From positions 15,128,001-15,192,000 of the forward strand of contig OU612072.1 of the NCBI GenBank assembly GCA_914767715.1: a DNA stretch of 64,000 bases. The letters run 5' to 3'. Positions 22,438 to 34,529 of this stretch are shown here, one piece after another. Source of the stretch: Membranipora membranacea. Its lineage: Eukaryota > Bryozoa > Gymnolaemata > Cheilostomatida > Membraniporidae. Within the stretch, counting starts at the first letter, position 1. The number at the start of each line of letters is the position of its first letter. Made by a program: the position numbers and the translations under genes. The notes beneath the pieces were generated by a model. The model made no database searches, was not told where the DNA came from, and worked only from the letters and a program-made list of their open reading frames with translations.

Positions 22438-24519
22438 TTCAAAGGGCAACCAAAAAGCTAACCAAATGAAGCATTTTGTTATTGCAGTATCAACGATTAT
22501 AAATACTAAGATATGACACTCCTATCAAACTGCGGTCTTCAGTTGAATAGGCAAGCGGGCCGCATGAACACGAGTGTTACGCTTCAATTATGAGCTTTAT
22601 GATTAGTGGCTTTCAATAGAATTTCAATAGGAAATTAAAAATTTACACAGGTAGCCTGTTTGTTTTTCATGAAAATTATGTATTTCCAAATTTCACTGAA
22701 ACTTCAAATAAAAATATTTTAGATCTAGACATTTCAGGCATCTCAATGATGTAAAAATCAAAATCATGTGATGATTACTAACAAGTGATTTTGAGTTTTG
22801 AGGATTTTTTTTAGCAATCTTTACAAACTTTAAGATGTTTTGACACACAAGACTTACTCAGATAAACAGTTCTCTTTACATCAAAAACCAGTATTTGCAT
22901 GTCTTTAAGTAGATCCATGTAAATAAATGTGTCATCTAGTTATTTCAGTCTTCAGGGTGATAGAAAATCCAAATGAATTTGACGGCCTCCTAGAGAGTAG
23001 TATTGAAATGTGTTAGCAGAGGGTGACTTGGAGAAGCTTTCTGTTTTGTGGCATCAGATCTTGTCCATTTGTGCACCACAGTTACTCAGCACATCTAAAC
23101 ATGGACTATCAATATTACTGAATAAGTGCAGTCTATGTCAATGCACAGATCAGTTTCTTTGAAAATGAATTCAAATTTTTGAGTATCGAGTTAGTATGGA
23201 TCTTACTCGAGAGGATATCGTAGGATCTTATTGCAAGATTTGGTAAAAACTATAAAGTACACTGTAGGATCAACTAAGTGACATTGGCCTTATCATAGCG
23301 TTTGAGGGGAAACATGACTAACGATAGTTTGACTACCAAGGGAAGGTGATATAAATGCAACTGTGGTGATCTTACCACTTACTATTTTGCCAGCGACTAA
23401 ACGCCTGGTAGGTTAACTATATGATAGCTGAGATTATGGGTGGAGTTTCACTGATGTAGTTGAGTACTAGAGTATGGACCTGAGTTTTCATGTTATAACG
23501 CTAAGCTCAATCTAAAATAAAGGCCCCATCATTCATGCAGATGGTTGGGTAATTTTTGCTTAGCATATGTATAGTAGAGACATGTCCATATGGCGCTATG
23601 AACTGGAAACTTTTTGGGCCGTCTCTATAGCCACATTTACATTTTAAATTGGAGCAAATGTTCTCAAGTAAATATCTTGAATGAGGTGATTGGTAATAAT
23701 GATTATTTTCATGGTTCACAAAAAGATTATGTTGGAGGAGGAGGGGAGGGAGAAAAGAAGGCTGTTTTTGGGCTGTTTTTATCTAGTTTTCAGCTTGTGA
23801 ATGACAAATTTCATAAATCTGACACCTTCCTTTGGTCAGCTTAAAATGACTGTTGGTCATAGGAAACTTTGTTTGATGTAAGGGCTATCTAGTATTGTGT
23901 GTACCTTGTCTTACTCATCTCACAAAGGAATGTTAGCCACTAAATCAAATATATCTACAAAATCCATTGACTGACTACATGAATAAATGCCTAGACTGTG
24001 GCCCATATGTTCTGGTAACACATGTAAAAAAAATCAAGAGAATTGCATGAACCATTCTCAGGCAAATCTGAAATAAGTAAGGCTATGTCTGCAGAAAGAA
24101 ATCATTTCTACATTGTAATCTTATATAAACAGAGCAAGCGAGCACAGCATCCTAAAGTGACAAACACTCGTTTTCACGCTTGAATTGCTGTGGACAGGGA
24201 ACAGCGGGAGTGTCATGTCATAGTCATTGGCAGTATTATACAATTGCGTTCAGAGCTGAGTTTATATTATTGACTCTGACGAGGTATTATAATTTATCGA
24301 TTAATCCAAACAAACGCAGCCAGTGTTTAACTTCTTTGTATAGCGTCAAGGCTACATTTGAAGACATGAATATCACATTATATAGCCACAGAGTAAGGAT
24401 ATATCCTTACTCTGTGATATAGCTATGGCTGTGAATAATTTATAAGCTAGGGAGTATTTATAACCAGCAGAATAATGACTAACTTTTGTAAACTTATTAT
24501 GCGTTCATCACAGCTTCAG
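22438..24519. other. Low-copy insertion region, no gene recognised
   Basis: Sequence without a paralogue in the window except its first about 40 bp. Short frames on both strands (23507-23719, 23614-23844, 24180-24422) lack motifs or splice support. The left end resembles the terminus of the TTAA MITE (AGGGCAACC). Confidence 0.4.
24387..24416. repeat. Perfect 30-bp palindrome
   Basis: CACAGAGTAAGGATA followed by its exact reverse complement. Nearly the same palindrome was inserted at 59718-59754, which suggests a very small palindromic mobile element. Confidence 0.7.
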
Positions 24520-24716
24520 TTTATATAATTATGAAGATGTGAACGTGACAAGACCAGTAGCTGGGGACAATTGGGACGGAATTGGAACAAGTGGTCAGAT
24601 TAAAACACCGGAGCATATTTACCAAGCTAAAAATTCAGATGTGATATTTTTTGTCGATGACAAGTCATGCACAAGGAATATCAATATATCAGCTCAACAT
24701 GTCACAACTGAAATTG
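24520..24716 (+). CDS. Candidate single exon, unrecognised
   Basis: Exon-like frame between an acceptor (CACAGCTTCAG) and a donor (ATTG|GTAAGACC). It reads LYNYEDVNVTRP, then GDNWDGIGTSGQIKTPEHIY, SDVIFFVDDKSCTRN and HVTTEIG; phase 2 in, phase 1 out. Composition is protein-like and hydrophilic, with sequons NVT and NIS. No partner exons were found nearby and it has no paralogue here. It could be chance. Confidence 0.3.
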
Positions 24717-24952
24717 GTAAGACCAGTTAGCTTTTCTTACACCGTAATAGTAGGCTTGTCACGTGGGTATTTTTTCTTTGAAAGTAGTAACCGTGTGACA
24801 AGATAACGTTATAAAGGTAATAATTTCAAAATGTTAGAGCTTCACAATTAGTGCTGTCCTCAACTGCACTAACAAATTTTTAAAATGACAAAACTTAAAA
24901 CCCTATGTAGAGTCCTAGTAGATGTCTGTCAGTGAGTTATTGCAGTATGTCA

Positions 24953-25421
24953 TCAGGCCATAATATTGTTAATGTCAAAAGAGCTGATAGCTTCTTTGAT
25001 CTTTTGTTTTATGACTGTTTGGGCAAAAGGGGGTGAGGGTTCAGGATCGAGGGTATCAAGTGCACCTCCGAGGTTGGCAAGCTCATCAGCGCGCTCATTA
25101 CCATCGATCCAGGAGTGGGCAGGGACCCAGATAAGAGTGATGGAGTTACTCTTCACAAGGGTATTTAAGTTGTGTATGCTTTTCGTTCTAACTTCAGGGT
25201 TTTGAAGGGACTGGAGTGAAGAGAGACTGTCTGTGGTTATAGCTATTTTTAGCAGCTATTGAAATTCCAGTAATTTCCGCTTGTGATATTGTTGCATTTT
25301 GAGTTAGTGGAATTGTGATTTCCTCATCAGTACAAGCTTGGCCATTTGATTCTTCTTGTGTTTGTTGGATGAATATACTAGTTCTCAATTTTGTACACAC
25401 GTGAATAAGCAGACAAAACAT
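24953..25421 (-). pseudogene. RNase H domain of a non-LTR retrotransposon (fragment)
   Basis: On the - strand: QAEITGISIA (catalytic Glu region), then after a frameshift near 25240 ITTDSLSSLQSLQNPEV (catalytic Asp), LIWVPAHSWIDGNERADELA (the WVPAHSG-x-x-GNE-x-AD-x-LA signature, with Trp for Gly), ending DINNIMA and a stop. This is the C-terminal RNase H of I/Jockey/Tad-type LINEs; the reverse transcriptase is absent. Orientation is opposite to the CTHRC1-like genes. Confidence 0.8.
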
Positions 25422-25975
25422 AAGCCTATGCCTGTATTATTGGGTGACAATGTCCCCCCCTCCAATTTTAAAAGTACAACACATCACCTCTTTGAACAAT
25501 CATTTAGCTCACATTACAAATTTAATCTAACGGTCACGTGATTTGTAGCCTTTGTCTCGATTTTGTACACAAATCAATAATCAGACAAAACCATACACTT
25601 GAGGCCAGAAGCAGTCTAGCTGTAACTGCTCTAAATAAATAATGGCACGGACAATTTTTGATGGCAGGAAACTGATCGCATATTATACTTCATTGATGTT
25701 TCTTCTGTAAAATTCACCGGGTGTAGCCAGTTGTAGTGGTCATATTTAGAAATTAAAAGGTGTTTTGTTTTTGCATTATATGTACGGGGGCATAATTCCT
25801 ATTCTGTGTAATCTTACTAATCTACTCTTCAGGGAATTCCAGGTTGAAACTGCATTGTGGGGATTTTGTTGACTTGCCAATTTATTTACCAAGTAAACAT
25901 GCAAAAGTCTGCTTGTGTTAGATCAGGACAAATTTTAAATTTTCAATAAGTATAATGTCAGATCTTTATGAGGTT
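25422..25975. other. Spacer with a repeat shared with 61730-61880
   Basis: The stretch TTTTAAAAGTACAACACAT...CACGTG (about 25468-25541) recurs at 61770-61845, with a C-homopolymer just before it in both. No coding signal. Confidence 0.5.
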
Positions 25976-27479
25976 AGTATGATACTGTCTTGTGGCAGCA
26001 TATCCGCAATATTTCTCAAAATTGCATGTGATAAGTGAAATGTTAAGAATTCAATAACAGGTGTTTCTAGGGTGGAACAACGTGGTGAATCCAAAATTAA
26101 GGTGGTATGCAGTTGTAGCGATCATGTCAGCGGCAGCGCGGCAGCATATCCTCATTTCTTCTAAAAATTGCTTTTAATGAGTGAAATATTAAGTGTTTAA
26201 ATAAAAGGTGTTTCAAGGGTATAACAACGTGCTGAATATGAAGAAATAGGGTGTAACCTAGAACAAGTTTTATCCAATTGTCTATTGCTCCCAATCCACT
26301 GGTCACGCCGCGGCGTGACCAGTGGATCGGGAGCCACAGCTCAGAATGCAGGCAAATGGACCAAACTTGGTCTAGTGTACTCAGTCGTAGCAATCATGTC
26401 AGCAGCATATCGCAATTTTTCTCAAAATCGCTAATAATAAGTGAAATGTTACGAGTTTAAAACAAGGGTATATCTAGGGTAGAACAACGTGCTGAATCTA
26501 AAACTGAGAGTGTACCCGGTTGTAGCAATCATGTCAGCGGAAGCGCGGCAGCATACCTGCAATTTTCTTCACAATCGGTTAGGTAAGTGAAATGTTAAGT
26601 GATTAATATGGTCAGCAGGAAACACGACTATAAATGTATGATTTTAACAAGATATTATATTACATCATTTTAAAAGGTGGTCAGCGACAGCACGACATCT
26701 CAACGAGAACAAGACCAAAAGCAGCCTAGACATATGACTGCTCAAAATATGATAGCATGAGACAAATTTGATGTAGGAAAAAAGTGAGTACCCAGTTGAA
26801 GAGGTCAGCCGCAGCACTACTACATATCCCAAATATTCACACTATCCATATGTGATTAGTGGGAAGTCAAGAGTTTGATGCAGTTGGCACAAGTCAAGAC
26901 TATAGTACTGGGTTGTACATTGTATATGTTTTATCATTGCATGAGATGGTTGATGAGAGACAGCGCTACCGCATATCCCCATATCATGTCATTAGCATGT
27001 TAGGAAAGTATGCGAAGCTGGTATATCTAAGTTTTTCAGAATCTGACAGTTCGGTTTCTTTCTGAAAAGTGAGACACTCATTGAACTCTTTGCTCATGTG
27101 TTACGCAAAAGATATCTAGCCAAAAAATGACATAAGAGGCAATTGAAACGTCAAAAATGTTGTTTGTAATTGCCCCAAGACAGTGGTCTTAAGACCATAC
27201 AGTATCATACTAGCATTAAGTATCCTGCCATCAAGTATTTATAATCTTTGATACTAGTCCTATAAGAAGTTTGACATAATTCAATTGAAATTTTTCAATT
27301 TGTGCTGGTCTGATACGAGCAGCCTTCTCTCCAAGTTTACTTGGTGAATTAATTGCCATGTCAACAAAATCCCACAATGCAATTTCAACCTGGAATTCCC
27401 TGGCGATTAGATTACATAGATTACACAGAATAGGAGTTATTTCCCCACCCATATAATGCCAAAACAAAACACCTTTTAA
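25976..27479. repeat. Spacer block S, copy 1, with about 135-bp degenerate repeats
   Basis: Degenerate tandem units each carry GTAGC(A/G)ATCATGTCAGC, GGCAGCATATC and GAACAACGTG(C/G)TGAAT (about 25990, 26115, 26387, 26521; later more diverged copies at about 26680 and 26803). The 48-bp palindrome at 26287-26334 sits inside. The second S copy (41840-42850) shares only the later part. Short open frames at 26859 and 27231(-) recur at 42241 and 42612(-), as expected from the duplication alone. Confidence 0.6.
26287..26334. repeat. 48-bp GC-rich palindrome
   Basis: GCTCCCAATCCACTGGTCAC... and its reverse complement with one mismatch, centred on CGCCG|CGGCG. The flanks extend the inverted symmetry weakly (AACTTG(T/G)TCTAG-like strings on both sides). 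Confidence 0.8.
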
Positions 27480-27783
27480 TTTCTAAACATTGAATTCCAT
27501 ATCTGGAATAGCATCATTAGCTTTCTTTTGCAAAACAAAGGGCTTGCAAAAATAGCCAGTCCCTAGTAGCAATCTAGAAATGCCCTAATCATCGACACTG
27601 TATGGGGTTTAAATACTGTTTGCAATTTTGTAAACAAGACAATTTCTCAGGCTAATTATTCATGCTACTAGGGACAGCCAATCAGATAACAGTCAGATGG
27701 GTCCCTGTTTTTAGTGTCCTCACCGTATAACGCAATGATACTATTCCCATTCTAAGAGAAGAATCTAATTCAGTGTTTCTAAA
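27480..27783. mobile_element. hAT-like MITE (288 bp) with 8-bp target duplication
   Basis: TTTCTAAA at 27480-27487 and 27776-27783 flanks an insert that starts CATTGAATT and ends AATTCAGTG (short imperfect inverted ends). The empty paralogue at about 42865 reads AATTTCTAAATATGACCAC. Inside is a second inverted pair, GTCCCTAGTAGCA / TGCTACTAGGGAC (about 27560 and 27665), perhaps a nested element. An 8-bp duplication is typical of hAT; the TIR only loosely fits. Confidence 0.75.
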
Positions 27784-28062
27784 TATGACCACTACAACTG
27801 GGTACACCCGGTGAATTTTACAGAACATACACCAATGAAGTATAAAACGTGATCAGTATCCTGCCATCAAATATTGTCCGTGCCATAACAACTTATGCTA
27901 TAGTTGCTTCTGGCCTACTTAATGATAAACCTAGACAGGACACTGTATGGAGCATTAGCATTGAGGCAGTGAGGCTCTTAATGATGGTGACGCGACGTCA
28001 CAGGAGGGTGTAGAAACAGTGAATTTTACTCATAGCTATCATTGATTTACCTGTCCCAGCTG
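27784..28062. repeat. Block S continuation, inverted relative of the Q start
   Basis: Matches 42868-43140, and in reverse orientation 52560-52730 and 7490-7640 (CACCCTCC(A/T)GTGACG..., GACAGGTAAATCAATGATAGC). No gene. Confidence 0.6.
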
Positions 28063-28560
28063 TGGTTAAATGTTTATAACTCAATTGGCTTCAATCGGAT
28101 TTTAAGTTTGAAAATTGCAATAGATTCAGCAGCTTCTGCCGATCCTTCTGATAGTCTATTAAGCTTCGTAGCTTACATAATATCGATAAAGCAAGCTATT
28201 GAAAACGGTGCATAGACATAAAGCTATAATATTTTTTTGCAGTTTCAGTCCTGAATAAATGCTTATATCTCAAACAATTTTGATGGAATTTTGAGTTTGA
28301 AAATCGCAATAGACTCGGCAGCTTATGGGGCTCATTTTGAAGGTCTGTTCAGCGTTGTAGCTCAAATATTATCAAAAGAGTAAGCTATTGAAAACGGTGC
28401 TTCAATTTCAGCACTGTTTTAAAGTTATTTCCTTATCTATTTCGATGGGATTTTGAGTTTAAAAATTGCAATAGATTCAGTAGCTTGTGGAGATCATTTT
28501 GATGGTCTGTTCTGCCTGGTAGCTCAAGTATAACCAGGGAGTTCAGGACTTTCTTTCTTG
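28063..28560. repeat. 188-bp tandem repeat, three units
   Basis: A recurring core (GAAAAT(T/C)GCAATAGA(T/C)TC(A/G)GCAGCTT) starts near 28111, 28300 and 28462; spacings of the CAATAG core are 189 and 162 bp. Units also share CAAGCTATTGAAAACGGTGC and GCAGTTTCAG. Related arrays at 43140-43800 and, inverted, 52260-52570. Confidence 0.75.
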
Positions 28561-28564
28561 GAAG

Positions 28565-28660
28565 GATGTAGACCTCTGACCCGACTTGCCCCTAACATGA
28601 CCCGACCACAGAAACCCGAAACCCGACCCATTGACTCGACCCTGAATACAACACTAGGTA
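28565..28660. repeat. GACCCGAC-type low-complexity tract
   Basis: Several ACCCGAC/GACCCGA units, repeated at 44270-44350. It resembles the subterminal repeats of the hAT-like ends at 54890 and 58690, but no termini are visible. It starts the U3 duplicon. Confidence 0.5.
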
Positions 28661-29540
28661 TTCTGTGCATTTGAGTAGTAGAGGTAGAAGTGTTAAGGGT
28701 AGACGGCTGTATTTATTTCAATATTTCTTGGCTAATGATTGTAACTTATCAGGTCTGTTCTCGCTCTGGATTCGCCTAAGGAGTCAATTTATTATACCAT
28801 CTCATGCGGAAAGGTCTTTTACTTAAACTCACAAATTTTCTCTGTGTTTAAATTATTAGGGGCCGGACAAGGGACGTTATCATGCCCGGTGTCCCTTGAT
28901 TTTTCACATCATTTCATTGATGGGTATATAGTAAACTATGGCTCACAGCACAAACTATTTACGTCATGTCGTGCTATTTCAGTGGGACAGTATTGAATGC
29001 TATTGGCCTGTCTAGGTAGTATATTAAGTCTATGGTCACACCCAAAAGCCATTCAACCAACCAGAGGTATTGGCAGGCATTGGTCTTCTCCAGTAATGCA
29101 TGCAGCCTCCCCTTTGGGTAAACGTATGTTTGACGTGAGAAGCTTAAAAAAACCAACTGCCTTTCACAGATTGGTAGGCAAGACACCAGAAGCTGCCAGG
29201 GCTATATGAAACATAAAGACTTCACGGGGCACTGACAGCCAAATGAGTATTCAGTAGATAGTTTTTCAAGCGACTAGACTAGTAGCCTTTGTGGTTTATA
29301 TGAATGAGGGAGCCCGCTGTGGGTGAGGGATTCACATGCAAACAGTGACCTTGCATCGAACTTGAGTAAATTGTTGTCTTACCTTCTCAGATGTTTGGGA
29401 TGGCTGAGATTATATGAGCTGTTATCCTGTATACCAAACTGTCGCATTAGATACTAATCACAACACAAAGTATAATGATAAGTTCAGATTTGGTCAAGCT
29501 TAGCTTTGGTCTTGTGCTTTTGCCTATTGCCTAAATTAAT
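28661..29540. repeat. Duplicon block P, copy 3 (U3)
   Basis: Intact counterpart of 14853-16070 without the MITE; carries the empty TTAA site at about 28973 in diverged form (GCTATTTCAGTGGGACAG). No gene called. Confidence 0.6.
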
Positions 29541-31993
29541 ATTAATTAATATTAATGTCCCTACAACCTGATCAATAATTAAATGATTTGAGCAGATAAT
29601 AACGTGTATATTGACAAACGTTATTTCACCTAGAGCGTCAATGTCTATTTATATGAACTAGAGTAACGGCAGGTTTTGTCCGGTTGTTATAACTCATGGC
29701 AAAAAGGTGTTCAATCTTGTGTGTAGAATTCTATGATCATATCGTTTCAGAATACCTGAACAATTTTGTGACCTTAATGGGTCACAATGGAAAGTGGTAT
29801 TCCTGATGACTACATCATAAGGCTTTCACAGGTTGTCTCCCTTTAAAATAGGAATGGATATATCGACCATTACTAATTGAAACTGTTCAGTTGCCGTGTC
29901 AGATAGACGGTGCAACAATTTTCAGACATTCCCAAATTTAACCTCACCCTCAAAGATTGAACTTGGCAGTTTCTATCATAAAATATTTATTTAAAACGAA
30001 ATTTGTAACTGGGACTGCAGTAAGTTCGTTGCTCCTCTTCATGTGTCAGGTAGTTATGCAGTTATTGCTTTTGTATAACTGATATGTAGCACCTCAAACC
30101 ACTAGAAAGCATTTTTACTTATATTGCGGTTAGTTAATCCACCATTTAGGTTCCTTTTACATAGTCAGGGGCAAGGGATTACTTGTTATTATTTAAATCC
30201 AACGCTCTCCAATTCATTTCACACAATCAACCTGGTTTTATTCGATTCTGTAGCAAGGAAGAAAATACACTATGTTCCTTCATCCATAAAGCAGTTGTTA
30301 GCTTTTAAAGTACCTCATGCAAAATTCTGACTCATTTTTGTCTCCCAACACTTTTATAGTGGCTATTCAAGGCAAGACACATCATGTGTACATATTTTTT
30401 CACACTGTTACTATGGTTCTGTTCGTTTTGATAATAAAATTTCCATGAGAAAATGTATGTCTACGTAATAGAAAATCGTAAGTTATCGAATTAGGTAAAG
30501 TAAAATTGGCATCTTCCCACGCTCAGTTAGCGCTCACACCCTTGAAATTTAAATAGTATCCGAGTTCCGCCGCTTAAATTTATTTCCCATCCTGTGGTCT
30601 CATCTTTGGCAAGGTCATTTGATTCATATGTCACTATATCAACAGTTAGCAGAAAGTGAATTGGGAGAGGGATGTTACCGACGGCTGATTCTTCATAGCA
30701 GGCACCTCCTAATCTTTCTCCTTAGGCACAGTTTGCTACTAATGGGAATGGCTATAGGTCTTGTCTCATTCAATAGGTTGAAAGAATAGGAGGGGTGGAC
30801 ATCAGTAGGTCTATTTGAAGAGTTTAGACAGTTAATAGACAGTTTTAAAAAAATCTAAGATGTTTTGGAAGACCTTTTAAAACAATCGTAATAATTGTTG
30901 AGAAGCGCATAATAAGGGGGAGGGGAAGGCAATTAAAATCTATTCATTTACTGAGTTCATTTATATTGTATGTCATTGTTGTTGGCCGTATTCTGCAACA
31001 TTAAAAACACTACTGATTACTGAGTCATAATGGAGAGTGGAATTCCAAAATAACTACATCGTAAGTCTTGCATAAATGAGTTGTCTCCCTTTCATATTTG
31101 AATAGGTATATTGACCAATGATATTTTAAATTCAGTTGTTCAGTTTCTGAGTCAGATCAAGAAGTGTTATCAGTGATGGGCCAAAGATGTTTCATACCTT
31201 GACCTCAAAATATTGAATCCGACTGCTTTTATATAGAGTATTTGTTAAAAAACCAAACATGAGTCGAGCCTGAGGTTTACTTGTTGGTCAGTTTATATGT
31301 TTCTCCACAGAAATTGCTTTTGTAGAAGTCATACGAAGTGCCGTAAACCTCTCAAATAGAGGCACATAGGTACTCAGCCCTGTGTTTTCAACCACAAACA
31401 TTGGTTATATATTTATAGCCCTATCCGTCATGTGGCAATTCATAGAGCTCCTGGTCGGTTTTAGAAAGGATTCGAAGTCTCAGCCAGAGAAAAAAATTAT
31501 TTCTTTTAAATCATTCGAATTGAGTCTCTGCAGGTAATCAGTGACATAGCACGATCTGTGAATGTCGTTGTGGTGAACCGAGGAGTTAGAGATATAGAGT
31601 CTCTAACTCCTTGGTTAAACCACATTCTGATTTGAGACTATTAACATGTGTATCTGTGATTGTTATTGTGGATTTAGTGTGAGTTCCTAACATCTTCCCG
31701 CCACTAATTAATAAAATTGACACCCAGTTGTCACACCTGATGGTATTCTTGCTATGTGAATTAATTCACTCTCTACTAATCAGAGATATACATGCAAAAG
31801 TATATTACAAGATCAGTGTGGGGTAGCATGTCTGACTAATTTAATCTTATAGATCAGACATACTAAGCAGACAAAATATTCTCTAGTAGTGTTGTCAATT
31901 TAAAACATAACAAAACATAAAACTGTATATATACTTTTTTTTAAATCGAGTTCAACCTCACTTAAATTCTGATGTTTAATTCATATCCGACAG
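29541..31993 (+). other. 5' flank of CTHRC1-like copy C
   Basis: Longest version of the A-type flank. Hairpin GGAGTTAGAGA / TCTCTAACTCC at 31582-31610. No signal-peptide or collagen exon seen. Confidence 0.45.
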
Positions 31994-32957
31994 ACAATCC
32001 CGAACTACACTAAGCTTTACTCTAGCAGTGGACTGAGAATAGCTATGAGCGCAGACTCTAGAACTTATTATGATAACTCAGGAAGCTATGATCGCTATGC
32101 TGTCGTCATTACTTCAATATTAACAACGGAGAGTGCACTGATCCGGGGACTATCGAAGGAATCAACTATCTGAACAAGAGGACAAACCTATATAGACCTA
32201 ATTTGAGTAAGTTATATCCGCCTTTGATAAACCTTTTTGATCCTTATTGAGGTCTTGGGACTTTGAACTTAATTTTATATTAAATAAAAACTACATTTAT
32301 TTACAGATTCAACATGAAATCACACTCGTTAAATCCGCCTTCAATAAACATTTAAAACTATGAATTTGAACAAGATATTGACCCTCACTGGCATCCTGAG
32401 AGGCTTGGAACTTTATTCAATATTAAATAAATATAACTAAATTTGTTTACAGATATATCATGTTATCACACCAGGGAGGGTCCCTCCCTCCCTGGTCACA
32501 CAAGATTCATTAATGTTTTACTGCTAATTAATGCCTGCGTGTACGTTGTAATTTTACCTGTCATTGTTCTTGATTTTTAGTTACATGTCTTTATAATTCT
32601 ACACCATATTTTTATCAATTTTTCTGTTTTCTGGGTACAAGTCCTAAGGACTTATTCTTCTCCAGAATAAACATGGAATATATATATAAACTAGGTAGAT
32701 TAGGAATTATTTTTTCATGCTCAAAGAGGGGACAACTCTAGTAATATTTTCCATCATTTCACATTTAAGAAACTATTGTGAATATTTTAGATGAGGGTGT
32801 GTGTGAAGGAATACCTGCAGGAACGGTGAACTTGAACTTGGCATCTGGAAAATGCAAAGGATACAGCCGAAATGGAGAATGTAACTGGGGATGGAACAGC
32901 TATGAACATCTTATAATATCTGAATCTTATGTCCAGCGTGAAATTATTCAGTTTTAG
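31994..32957 (+). pseudogene. CTHRC1-like gene, copy C (frameshifted exon a)
   Basis: Exon a 31994-32206 is 2 nt longer than its paralogues. GATCGCTATGCTGTCG replaces GATCCCTGCTGTCG near 32090, which shifts the frame exactly at the DPCC motif and removes the cysteine pair. Donor (GA|GTAAGT) and acceptor (TTTTAG) are intact. Exon b 32791-32957 is open, with substitutions (GEC followed by NWGW, SYEHLIISES). The intron contains a 177-bp insertion (32511-32687) and the GC hairpin. It reads as a recently inactivated member of the family. Confidence 0.75.
32511..32687. mobile_element. 177-bp insertion in intron of copy C
   Basis: Absent from the three paralogous introns, which read AGATTCATAAACTAGG. 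It ends in TTCTCCAGAATAAACATGGAATATATATAT, i.e. a polyadenylation-like AATAAA and an AT-repeat tail, so it may be the 3' end of a LINE. No clear target duplication. Confidence 0.55.
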
Positions 32958-34022
32958 TGTGACAATGCCAGCATATTTCAGCCTTTCTGTGCCTACAATC
33001 GAGAACAAATCATCTCTATTAAAGCTTGTCCTGTTATAGACAGACAATCTGCCTTTCAAATCTATACCAGTTGCAGCCACTAGGCTTAAATCTGGGTAAA
33101 GATGATTAATGATCAAAACGGGCAGGCATATTATTAGGATACCATCCACATAGAGTTGAATAAAGTAATTTTAAATTATCACGAGGGCTGTTTATTTTTT
33201 TTCTTTTATTGTCGATTCGTTACTCATTTTTATTAGTAAAATGTGCCCAACACAAATTACATGACATTTTTTATGAAGCGTTTTGAATGTCATCCCACTG
33301 ACCTTACAGATTGTTTGAACATGTTAGCCTTTCAATGATCTTTATTTTTATACTACTATTAAGGGGATTTAAACTTAATCGATAAAAGTGTCTTTCAGGC
33401 TAAATTAAATTTCAGTATAATAAGCAGTATTATGATATTTTTGCACTGGGAGAGTGCCTTTTCCTCTTTCTTTGACGAGTTCGGGTTTCTGTGTCTGTGA
33501 ACGAGATTATTATGTCTGCAGTGAAACTTTCCCTTCTCATAATAAAATTATGAACTATTCAAGATGTACCATTGGTCGTGTATATATACAAGTAATTTAT
33601 CATTAAATATATGTGGTATCCTAAAGCTAAAAATATAAAAAAATATATCACAGTGCAGTGAAATAGTGAAAACTCAGTACGTTTATAGATATATATCTCT
33701 TATATGATCGTATGTATGTATGATCATAGCTATTACCATTGGCGGTATATCAATATCATTTATAAGGATGAGAAGGCACTATAGTCCCTACCCATGGGCT
33801 GTATGGGATATCATATTTAAGAACCAGTATTTGATATTGTGGATTAGTTGAGTATATAATATAATAATGACTAAATACCAACAGCACACCCTGTCTGTTA
33901 CTTCAGTGTATAAAAAGTATAAACAGATTAAATTTGTTAACTAATTTTTAGACGGCGTCTTACTTGTTAGATGTTACCAGCAAGTTTGGGAAAAGGGGTT
34001 TGAGGTTACAGCTGTACCATTT
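32958..34022. other. 3' flank of copy C
   Basis: Shortened form of the 3' flank: about 480 bp present in U1 and U2 is missing near 33510. From about 33860 to 33950 it differs from U1, U2, U4 and U5 and matches U6 (GACTAAA(T/G)ACCAACAGCACACCC). Confidence 0.55.
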
Positions 34023-34214
34023 TTAAACGCGGAAGTTGCTGTACTCTACATGGTATGGGTCATATTCAGTCTGAACAGGTATTAAGTTATCCAAGCATTC
34101 TGTGTTGTCTGGATCGTGGACAACTTGTGCAGATATGAAGGTGAAACCAAAGTTACGGAGCAGGTATGCTTTGTATGCATCGTACTCTGCTACTGCCATC
34201 TTAGAACAAGATAC
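34023..34214 (-). CDS. Terminal exon of unrecognised convergent gene, U3 copy (subtype 2)
   Basis: Open 63-residue exon, acceptor CTCTTACAG|GTATC, TAA stop. It belongs with the U6 copy to a second subtype: VVHDPDNTECLDNLIPVQTE replaces VSYDPNNTEFxSDSLPIQTE, adding a cysteine. The conserved frame across two subtypes, with substitutions but no stops, supports a real protein. Confidence 0.6.
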   Translation of the reverse strand, partial: VSCSKMAVAEYDAYKAYLLRNFGFTFISAQVVHDPDNTECLDNLIPVQTEYDPYHVEYSNFRV

Positions 34215-34529
34215 CTGTAAGAGGGGAAAATATTAACAGGTGTATATTGCATATAATTGCAAGAATATCAATTCAGACACTGACCAAATGTTTCAGACAT
34301 GTAATGTATATAAAAATTTAATTAATTGATTAAATTAGTTTAAATTAAAATTAATAATTTATTAAAAAAAATAGGGTTCTTCACTGGTACGGATTTCGCT
34401 GAGCCCATGTGAATCACCCTTCTAGATCTGGACAGAGTATCTTCTGCGTCTGTGTGCTCTATAAAATTTAGTGATTTTTACACTTGTTAGAAAAAGTCTT
34501 TGTTGCCCAAATTCACGATGATGATACTC
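34215..34529 (+). pseudogene. Spacer and decayed Calx-beta-like exon, U3
   Basis: From 34393 the exon counterpart is degraded: the acceptor CAG is CGG, TTAATC is TGAATC (stop), and IPDQEG has become LLDLDR. The LINE at about 34530 replaces the rest. Confidence 0.4.
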
